This document shows, piece by piece, positions 10,371 through 19,800 of a stretch of 64,000 nt of DNA. Both the position numbers and the translations under genes were made by a program. Every line of letters begins with the position of its first letter. Position 1 is the stretch's first letter. Source of the DNA: Xanthostigma xanthostigma (taxonomy: Eukaryota; Arthropoda; Insecta; Raphidioptera; Raphidiidae); contig OY754467.1 in NCBI GenBank assembly GCA_963575645.1, positions 52,857,108 through 52,921,107 of the forward strand. The letters run 5' to 3'. The notes below the pieces were generated by a model, which was given only the letters and a program-made list of their open reading frames with translations, did not search any database and was not told where the DNA came from.

Positions 10371-13300
10371 ATGGATTCAATATGTATACAAACCAAAAAT
10401 AAAATAAGATATGTAAATGCAATTACATACTTAGATAGAAGTGGTTTTTTTGTACAGTTTGAAAACAAAATTACTGATTTTACTATTAAAATCGACAAAA
10501 AATTAGATTCTTTTCCCATTATGGACTTAATAATTACAATAGAAATAAGTAAACTTGCAGATATATCAGGTAGCTCTACTTAATACCGAACGATTGATAA
10601 AAAGTTATTACTACCTATGACTCATTATTTTTGCAATAATTGTTGTTAGAATATTTAGCAGAAGAAATGATACAAGAACCAAATAATGTACAGTTTCTTT
10701 TTCATCATATAATTCTTTTAACACTGAGAAAATTTTTGAAAAGAGACATAGAAGAACACCAAGTGAATATCATAATGCGTATCAACGATTCAACGGTCAT
10801 ACCAAAATATAATTCGATAAATCTTCGTAAAATAAATCATTCCGGTGCTCTTGTAAGTTTCGATGGAGTTCTCATGAAGCGTACGCCCGTTCAAAAATAT
10901 ATGTATGTTTAATATGATTATTTTTATTTACATTGAAACAAAAAATCAATTTTTAATTTTACTATAAACATGTTTATATGTCCTAGAACGTAATAGCAAC
11001 TATAAATATTTTTTGTGTAAGTAAAAATTGAATGGAAAAAACAAAATTAAAAATTTTGAAAAAACCCGCGACGAATGTAAATGTTATAATAGAAAAAGAA
11101 TTAAATAAAATTCTAAAATCCCCCGACTTAACGCAGGTAAGTAACCAATGAAACTCCATCGCTGCCCTGAATTAAGAATAGAAGAATATAAATTGCAATA
11201 TTTTAGTTCATTTCAGGGCAGCCCCCGACGGAGTTTCTTTGGTTACTTACCTGCGTTAAGTCGGGGGATTTTAGAATTTTATTTAATTCTTTTTCTATTA
11301 TAACATTTACATTCGTCGTGGGTTTTTTCAAAATTTTTAATTAAACGCTTTATATTAGTTTGGGTTGTAACTAACTATGTATGTATGTAACTAACTATGT
11401 ATGTATGTCCGTAACGGAATCTTTGAGCATAATTTTCACCAATTTCCCGAAGTCTGATTAATTTGAAACTTTGCATACGTATCAAGGACCGATGACAATG
11501 CAATAATTTGATAACAGTTTCCCATTATCCTTATTAGGACCCCCAGGATTAATAAATTCTTTTATAGATCCTCTGTAGTAAACGCTTTATTTTCACCAAT
11601 TTCCCGAAGTCTGATTAATTTGAAACTTTGCATACGTATCAAGGACCGATGACAATGCAATAATTTGATAACAGTTTCCCATTATCCTTATTATTAAACG
11701 CTTTATATTAGTTTGGGTTGTAACTATGTATGTATGTCCGTAACGGAATCTTTGAGCATAATTTTCACCAATTTCCCGAAGTCTGATTAATTTGAAACTT
11801 TGCATACGTATCAAGGACCGATGACAATGCAATAATTTGATAACAGTTTCCCATTATCCTTATTAGGACTCCCAGGATTAATAAATTCTTTTATAGATCC
11901 TCAAACTAAAAAGTGAAAAATAAAATATAGTTTAAAAAAAACTAAAAAACACGCTTTATATCGGACTAAAAAGTAAAAAATAATTGTTTTAAAATAAGCT
12001 TAAAAAGCGTTGGGCGCTCGATGTACGAAAATGTGGAACAAAGCGCCCCACGCTTTTTAAGCTTATTTTAAAACAATTATTTTTTACTTTTTAGTCCGAT
12101 ATAAAGCGTGTTTTTTAGTTTTTTTTAAACTATATTTTTTGTTACCTTTGTAAGATATTTATGTCAACCTAGTTTGGACTCGGTATAAATTATATTTAAA
12201 AAAAAATTGTTTTTAAGTCATACGGCGGTTTGGTCATGCCAACAAACAACCTGCAACAGTAATTTGACGGCTACGCGTAGTGTTCCGATTGAGTTGCCCA
12301 AATGTTTGAAATGTTTTTCGCCTCTAGTAGAACAAATGAAGTACAGAAAAGTTGCAGACAAAGTACAAGGCATAATGATAAATAAAAATTCTTTTCAAAA
12401 TAGGAATAGAATATCGAAAGGTATTCTTATAATTTTTGAAGGTATGCGACTGAAAAAACTTTAAGTTCCTGTAGATAAAAATGATTTAACAACAACGGTA
12501 ATTTTTCAGGTGATTTGACTAATGACTTAGAACTTGGCGTTCATTATACAGTGACTGGTGTTTTAAATTCTCAACATACCGCAGTTAATGGCCTTCGAAG
12601 TCAAACGTTTTTCGCGTGGAACTGTGAACGATCGTTACAAATCAGTCCCTGCGTTGAGCTGGAGCCAACCGGATTTATTCAAACAATGCATCGAGCGTTT
12701 TCAGACTCCCCATATAAATTTGTGCACGCTTTGGCGTCACAAATCGGTGCCAATCAAAAAATGTTGCCCGCAAACACCTACATGCATTTAAAAATGGGTC
12801 TTCTCTTAAGTCTCGCTTCATTGGAGGTATACTCTACGACATAATATTTTATATTTTGAAATATATATCGGCTTTATACAATTGGATCGCAGTAATGTTT
12901 GTTTTTTTTTTTTGTTTAAATAATAATTTAGCCATCGGACTCGTGCTCACCGATACCAGTTTTGGCGGTAGGTGCCGATACACTGACGGCAAGCAAGTTA
13001 CAGTCTCTCGCTGCATATATTTCTCCTCGACATGTCAGGCCAGCACCTGGAGCACTTCTCGGGGGATCACTGAAATCTGACGAGTGGTTTGAAGCCGGAA
13101 CTCTAATTCAAGCTAGAAACGGTGTTTGCAATTTGGGAGATTGGAGCAGATATGCCAAAGGGAAGGATAATGTTATTTTAAAATCAGGTATAATTTTACG
13201 CGGTTATATTAATGAGTTACTAGCGTGACCTGTGCGAATTATTCGCACTAAATAAGTATAGTAATTATCACTTTACAAAATTATTTTTTAAATATGATTG

Positions 13301-15765
13301 CAGGTATTCAATTCGTTTCTAATTTTGCACACTGCTTATAACGTTCTTCTTTTTGTTGTAAAAGAAATATTTTACTAAAATAAGTACCAAAGCGTTGTTC
13401 AGCGTTGCCCGTTAGATGGCAGTATGCAGTATTTACAATATGATGGTCAGATGACAGATCGAAGTATTAACGTTACGCCGTCAGATGGCAGACGTTGTTC
13501 AGAGTTTAATTAATTTACAAAAACAATAGCAATAATAAATTTTTTAGTTGTCGATGTCAGTAGAGCAAGCAATTATCTGTAAAATGATATATAATTTATG
13601 TGGAGAAATGGTGTGGTTTTTTCTAAAAAGGGAGGCAAACATCTTAAACCTTAGCGTATTAATATATCTGATGATATTATGAGTTGTTATTCGGAACCCA
13701 AAGGAATGGCGAGACCTCTGATGAGAAATGCGCCGAACTGTCGTAAGAGGGGTTTTTGACAGGTAAACTATGTTAGCCTCCATCATGCTTTTCTAAATCA
13801 TTGTTTACCTGTCAAAAACCCTCCTTAGGACAGTTTGGCGCATTTCACACCAGAGGTCTCGTCATTCCTTTGGGTTCCGAATAGTATTATAGGGTTTTAT
13901 CTGCATTCTAAAGAGAGAAAAAATTATGCCTCTATCGATTTTTTTTCCAGTGTTAGAATCGGGAGTTGTAACTGTGGATATGCAAGAAAACATGATTAAC
14001 CCAACTGTGATAGACTTAAACTGTGCCATATGGACACACTGGAACTATCGAAACAATGCAAAAGATTTGATGCAGCTCAAAACCCTTGTTGAGTATGTCC
14101 TATCTTGTTTTTTGGTCTGTCGTTTTTTACCTATAAAAACTTAAAAAAAAACACGATGAAAATTTTTTTCAGAATCTTCGGCATACCGTTCCTTTCAGAT
14201 CCGAATGAAGACGAACATGAATTAGAAACAAACCACATTTTGCTTTCGGCAACTGGTTTACCTACTGAAACAAATGGAGTCATAACAAACGAAGAATTAA
14301 AAAACTACATTACAATGGTCACACAGAGAAAAGTAACAGTTTTACCAAACGCAGAAAAATTAATGAAAGATTATTTTGTAGCCACTAGAAAAATTAGAGA
14401 TGGTAAATTATTTACCAATTTATACTATACTGCACTTCTGATCTTGTCATAAAAAAATTGGTTGTCTGTAAAGTCGGTTTACGGACCATAGTTTTACGTG
14501 ATAACGTATTCCGTAATACATAACCTAAATTTATATAATAATTCGAATCTATGATATTGCATCTTTCGCTTCAAATTTAGGTTAATTTTATTTATTAAAA
14601 TTACTCACCATATAATATAATTGTTTTTTTTAACTTTCTTTCTTTCGTATTTATTTTAAGTCTCAAAGATTAGCTGTCATAATATTTTGAAAACAATTGT
14701 TTTACTGTTTATATAAAATTCCAAAACCTACTTACAATATTTAAGTATTTTCATACGTCAAAAAATTGATTTTTATAATGATAAAATTTGTATGAAAACG
14801 ATTTTTTCGAGAGATGAGACCTAGCTAAAACGATTTTTTGCCCCCCAAAATCCCTTTTCAGTAAATTTCATCCAAATCGTTAGGGCCGTTTTCGAGAAAA
14901 GCACGCACAGGGTCAGGCGGAACGTTACGAACGTTACACTTTTTCGTGCATGCAGCCGGTGTTTTATCAATTTATAAGATTGGTGATTCATCAATTTATA
15001 AGACGTTATCACGTCAAAAATTGTACTTTCGAGATAGTGCGTAATAAAATAAAAAACAGTTGTGTGGTTTTAAAAAACCACGACGCAAGTGAAACTTTTA
15101 TTGGATTGTAGACACTTACCCATCACGATTAATTATAAACAACAATATTCACATGAATACACGAATAAAAACACGTAAACGCTGTACAGCACTTGCCCGC
15201 ATGACAGACTGACTATGTGTTATACATACTGCACGGTCAGCTGATGCTAACCATGGGCGCCGCCATATTGGCCTTGGCTGCTCTACCGAGCGCCTACTCC
15301 GAACGCCTTTCACTTTACCCCTACTCCGCGGCCGCCTGCAATGCGACATGCAACAGACGGCCAGAAAAATTCGGGGCGATAGAATAAAAGTTTCACTTTA
15401 ATAATAATAATAATCACCAGGTTGCCTGTCGACGATGGCCTTGAAGCGACTAGTGAGCATTTCCGAAGCACACGCAAGACTCGCACTGCGCGATCAAGTG
15501 ACGCTCGAAGACGCTGTAGCAGCTGTAAGCTTGTGTGAAGCAGCCATGCAAACTCTCTTCGGTTCTGGGATTGCGGAGCCGTCACCATCTCCTTACGCTC
15601 ACAGAGATGTATGAAAATTTATTATTTCTTCTTTTGATTATCCAATTCGCATAAAGATAATTGTTAAAACATTCTTCCTTTTAGATTAACAAACATATGA
15701 GGCAATTTGACCGCTGGTTGAAGGAATTTTTAACAACACATCTAGAAAACAGTTTCGATTTTTAA
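10371..15765 (+). CDS. MCMDC2: MCMDC2, minichromosome maintenance domain-containing protein 2
   Basis: Nine exons: 10371-10569, 10650-10902, 12218-12441, 12510-12826, 12932-13187, 13951-14092, 14173-14402, 15421-15608, 15685-15765 (stop TAA). All GT-AG junctions keep frame and give 629 residues (human about 680). Family landmarks in order: YLDRSG near the N-terminus; a zinc ribbon with C-x4-C at 158/163 and C-x2-C at 180/183; an MCM AAA-like core at about 330-470; YFVATRKIRDG near 530; the MCM C-terminal lid motif SEAHARL at 555-561. The Walker A position (about 344-354, VGADTLTASKL) and Walker B position (about 389-402, ending NGVCNLGDW) lack the canonical residues, as in other MCMDC2 proteins. 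The family supports meiotic crossover and strand-invasion steps; in flies the role is split between mei-217 and mei-218. The first ATG with fair context is 10371. Introns 2, 5 and 7 are full of repeats. Confidence 0.93.
11044..11340. mobile_element. Fold-back MITE in MCMDC2 intron 2
   Basis: Two arms of about 120 bp mirror each other: AAAATTTTGAAAAAACCCGC at 11053 and its inverse ending near 11338, continuing through CCCCCGACTTAACGCAGGTA. The loop is about 60 bp around 11190. The arms are nearly identical, so insertion or conversion is recent. Ends and duplication were not resolved because another repeat abuts it. Confidence 0.7.
11341..11902. repeat. Partially triplicated repeat in MCMDC2 intron 2
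   Basis: A unit beginning TAAACGCTTTATATTAGTTTG, followed by CCGTAACGGAATCTTTGAGC and TTTCCCGAAGTCTGATTAAT, occurs at 11341, partly at 11582, and again at 11694. GGGTTGTAACTAACTATGTATGTATGT is itself doubled at 11363-11408. Copies differ by few bases, so these are recent tandem duplications of one dispersed element. The 79-codon minus frame here is produced by the duplication. Confidence 0.7.
11926..12138. mobile_element. Fold-back MITE in MCMDC2 intron 2
   Basis: TTTAAAAAAAACTAAAAAAC at 11932 onward is mirrored to 12134. The arms contain ACGCTTTATATCGGACTAAA and AAGCTTAAAAAGCG, around a loop near 12012-12044. Arms are about 85 bp and nearly identical. It lies about 80 bp before exon 3 of MCMDC2. 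It shares the CTAAAAAGTAAAAAATAAT segment with the fold-back at 20714-20970, so the two belong to one family. Confidence 0.7.
13538..13889. mobile_element. Composite inverted-repeat element in MCMDC2 intron 5
   Basis: The first part (13538-13682) matches the last 140 bp of the window in reverse (GTAGAGCAAGCAATTATCTG, then CTTAGCGTATTAATATAT). The second part (13689-13889) is a palindrome ending in ATTCGGAACCCAAAGGAATG and its inverse. The same palindrome is found at 39255-39458 and 63578-63820. It fills about half of intron 5, ending about 60 bp before exon 6. There is no coding. Confidence 0.72.
14452..15020 (+). mobile_element. Unclassified element family Q, copy a (MCMDC2 intron 7)
   Basis: It starts ATTGGTTGTCTGTAAAGTCG, with a small GTAAA-GTCGG-TTTAC hairpin, and ends in ACGTTATCACGTCAAAAA. 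A partly matching inverted motif, TTTTACGTGATAACGT, lies 45 bp inside the left end. The right third has a conserved block on CACGCACAGGGTCAGGCGGA and TTTCGTGCATGCAGCCGG. Other copies: 17534-18055, 19856-20144 and, reversed, 41395-42070. No transposase is visible and I do not recognise the class. Confidence 0.72.
15060..15420 (+). mobile_element. GC-richer retroposon-like repeat with (AAT)n tail
   Basis: Relative to its surroundings this segment is GC-rich (ATGGGCGCCGCCATATTGGC at about 15252). It is bounded by AAGTGAAACTTTTATT near 15088 and the inverse AATAAAAGTTTCACTT near 15384-15400. A short ATAATAATAATAATCA tail runs directly into the acceptor CACCAG of MCMDC2 exon 8. A microsatellite tail suggests a retroposon, but the inverted ends suggest a DNA element, so the class is open. 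Confidence 0.5.
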
Positions 15766-15990
15766 AAACATTTATTCTTATTTTGTTGTATAAAATTTGT
15801 ATTTGTTCAGTTTGTTTCAACTGATAAAAAACATTTCATACTTAACTATATAAATATAAGACACAGCCGATATTATTAATAATTTTTTTTTTTCAAAGCT
15901 ATAATCAATTAAAAAAAACACTTACCTATTTTGTTTCATTCAAAATAATATTTTACAAGTTAACGAAGCATGTTGGCAGCTCGTTAATAA

Positions 15991-16498
15991 TAGTGATGTG
16001 CCGGATCGTTAAAAATGTATATCCGCAGATACGGATCTGAATACGGATTTTTGGTTTCAAGATCCGCGGATACGGATCTTAACTTTCTTAGAGTACGCGG
16101 CGGTAAATATTGCACATCGACCTTTGGAAAGAGACTATCTGTTATGGGAAAAAGTTATTGACCTTTTTAAGAGTTAACTCTCATAACAGATTGTCTCTTT
16201 CCAAAGATCGATGTGCAATATCTCATTATAAAGATAGTTGATTTAGTACCTTTGAGTTATGTACTATTAGTATGGTACTCACTACGATAAATGTTTGCAA
16301 TATAAAGGTGCCAAATACGATTTAAAAAAATAAAAAATAATCTGAATGGAATTATCATTATTACCTAATCACCTATATATATAAAATTTCATCTATGAAT
16401 TCAAAATTAATAAGGTAAAAGATCCGCCAAAAACTAACGGATACGGATCTTTCAGTTCCCTCGGATATCCGCGGATATGGATATCCGGCACATCACTA
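15991..16498. mobile_element. hAT-type element with GTTAATAA target duplication
   Basis: Ends TAGTGATGTGCCGG and CCGGCACATCACTA are exact inverses, flanked by GTTAATAA on both sides (15983-15990 and 16499-16506). The interior has repeated GATCCG(C)GGATACGGATCT motifs and a second hairpin at about 16112-16220 with 60-bp arms (CTTTGGAAAGAGACTATCTG). The element is 508 bp and non-coding. It lies between the converging 3' ends of MCMDC2 and DEF8. Confidence 0.85.
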
Positions 16499-16506
16499 GT
16501 TAATAA

Positions 16507-16867
16507 TAATGTTGATTGAATTTTTATCGTTCTTGTCAAGTTTACATTTTAAACTTGATTTAAAAAATTTATTATAACATTTCAATGACAAATTTGGCTT
16601 TAAGAAGTGATTCTATAGATAGGTGATGAAATTCAGAAATTAATAGTGAATTTGTTAACTGTCCCGGTGTGAATTTAATTATCTAACATGATTATTTATG
16701 AGCCGCTATTTTAATTGATTCGCGCAACTCTGATAAACCTTAAAAGTTTTATATATAGCACAGCAAAACAAACTATCTCCGAAACTATGCTTCATACGCA
16801 CTCATGTTTCATCGAATATGAAAAAAAAAAAGCCGACAATCGTCATTTTAGAAAAAATAACAATAGA
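16507..16867. other. 3' flank between MCMDC2 and DEF8
   Basis: AT-rich sequence that must contain part of the DEF8 3' UTR on the minus strand. No additional gene or repeat was recognised. Confidence 0.45.
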
Positions 16868-19800
16868 TTATCTGGAAGCACTACTTTCCACAGTATCATC
16901 TGAACTTTCAATCTGCAACTGTTGACCAGACGATCTCTTCTGTCTTCTTTCACAACGGGAACACTTTTGGCCTCGCCTGATCCAGCAAGCGCGATGAAAA
17001 GCGGCGCCACAAATACCGCAACACACCGATCCCTCGTCAAAAGGAAAGATCACCTCGGAATTGCTGCAAAATTCACATAAATGCCCTCTTCCCGAACAAA
17101 CCTGCAAAAATTCATAAATATAGGACCGAAACGCACCTTAAATATTTCAGTCGATAAAATATATCACCTCGCAATCTGTCTTAATATGTCTCGTAAATGT
17201 CTCGATCACTTCTTGTAAAAACCGCGGCAGTGCGCCCGTGTACGTATCTATAAGATCCTGCATGCTGTATAGCTGCGGTCCCAAAGTGTTCCCCGAAGCG
17301 TCGTTTATGCTTTCGATACTGCCTCCGGCCATGTGCGGTCTGTCGCCTAAAGCAGACAACAAATGCTTCTCTCGGGCGACTCGGCAAACGACTAAATACC
17401 TTTTCATTAATATCAGTTGTTCCCGCAATTTCTAAAAAAAAAAGAAATCAACCGATCAACAATCGATCAAATTCAACTGGCACTAGAATACAGATCGAAC
17501 GGTGGTCTGATCTGCATTCACTGTGCGTTTGTAAAAAATTGGTTGTCTGTAAAGTCGGTTTACGGACGATAGTTTTACGTGATAACGTCATAAAGAAACA
17601 TTGAACCATACTCGTAAAGTGTTGAAAAATAACTTTTTTTATTTTTCACATTATACGTATACGTTTCCAAACATTTATTTTTACATATTTAAATAGTAAA
17701 ATTAGAGTTCTAACCAACTGTAGAAACGGTTTTTAAATATAATGAACCGTTTTCAAAATACGCGCAGTTTTAATAAACGGACTGTCGTGTGGTGTGGATT
17801 TTTCACTCCCTGTAAGTATATATACGAGCGAACTGTGGCAGTCTATTGGAAGTTTGTGTCTTGTCATCTTTAATAAATAAATTTTTGTAGCTGTCAAACT
17901 TGGACCGATCGTGCTTCTCTATCGCTTATACTGCGCTCTCACTTGCACGCACAGGGTCAGGCGGAACGTGACACTTTTTCGTACATGCAGCTGGTGTTTC
18001 ATCAATTTATAAGATTGGTGTTTCATCAATTTATAAGACGTTATCACGTCAAAAACAAAATGCATTTTGTATTCATTACTTGCACTAAGCTGAGTTCGTG
18101 AACGAGTCCAAATAAACGCGGATTCAATTCGCCGAGAGCAAGCAGCGGTCGTTTGATTGTCAACTGTAAGAGCTGAGCGGCAGCCTGGCTCACGGGCCGC
18201 GGAGCTAAGTCCCAGTTGTGTATTATGCGGGCCGGTATCGACGCTGTCGTATTCCAGTGACATCTCGGACAATAATATTTGCCGCTGTAGTCGCACAAAC
18301 GCGCTTCGTTCCAGTATGAATCTGCGGAGTGAATGAAACATAATTATCAAAAATTACTGCATTACGGAGGTTGCTCCGTTACAGTCCCGATCAAAAGTAA
18401 GTCGAATTCTAAATGGGAACTTTTCCATAATAAATTTTTACAAAAGTTTATAAATCGATGATACCAATAAATTATTGTCATAAAGGCATAAATTAATATT
18501 TTTTTTATTTATAATTAATTATTTCAGTATTTTACTTAATGAACTAACTTTTGAATTTTATGTACAAAGTTAGGTTAAAAAAATAAATTTATGTAAATAT
18601 CTGTATTTTACATATTTTTGCAGTAAATAATTAAAAATGGAAATTAGAAGCAATAAAAATTAAAATTAAATCATTAAAAAGTTGAAAATTCAGTTAAAAT
18701 TGTTTAAACTGTCAAGAATAAAAGTCCATAATCGAAAAGTTCTAAGGTTTAATAATTTTTTTTATTGATTAAAAGTCTCCTAATTAAATTGGAAAAAAAT
18801 ATTAAAATATGCGTAAGACATCGATGCTTTACATAGTTAGTTTTCGGAACTGCTCACATTATTTGGTTATTTGCAAAAAAATAAAATGAACAGTTTGCAT
18901 GCTAGCTTGACATATTTTCCATAAGACTACATGTAAAAGTTTTTTTTAATTTTTAACTTTATAAACCTCCTAATGATTTTGGATTTTTTTACAGAAAATT
19001 TTGTCATAAAAAATCTATTAAAAAAACTTTATTTCAGATTTTTTTCATTATCTTCGTAAAACGGCTCAACCTCCTTAATAAATTTAATTTAACCTCATAT
19101 TATGCCTAGTAACACTGATATTATTGCAAAGAAAAAGATTATCTACATTAATATATAAAGCTGAAGAGTTTGTTTGTTTGTTTGGTTGAACGCGCTAATC
19201 TCAGGAACTACTAGTTCGAATTCAAAAATGTTTTTTTTGTTGGATAGTCCATTTAACGAGGAAGGCTATAGGCTATATAATATCACACTACGACCACTAG
19301 GAGCGGAGCATCAATGAAAAATGTTGCAAAACATAACTCAAAATTTGTGCGTCCGACAAAAACTTTTGAACAGTAACTCCGATCACCATGAAATTTGGAC
19401 ATAACATTTATCTCGGTAAACTAAGATGAATGTGCGTACTCGTGTCCCTCCCCCCCATTCTTTTGCACCCGGGTGAAGCCGGGCGGGACCGCTATATTAA
19501 ATATAAGTGAAAACATAATAATATACACAAAAAAATGTGCAACAGCTAAACACTGGTGATCAAACTATTCATGCATCACATACAATTTTGTACCTGCTAT
19601 AATCGTTCTCCCGAAGCAAGAAACTCCGGTTTGAGTGGCTGCAGATTGGTTTTAAAATAAACTTTAATTAGAATATTGTGTATATTGTTAAAACAATAAG
19701 AGAAAAATTTTTGGATATTAGATTCGACATAATTACACTAATGCAAATCACAATAACGAATATGATAAAATTATACGGAACACAAGGCTAAATATATGAA

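Noticed and set aside
11593-11832. 79-codon frame with an internally repeated peptide
   Set aside because: Arises from the tandem duplication in MCMDC2 intron 2.
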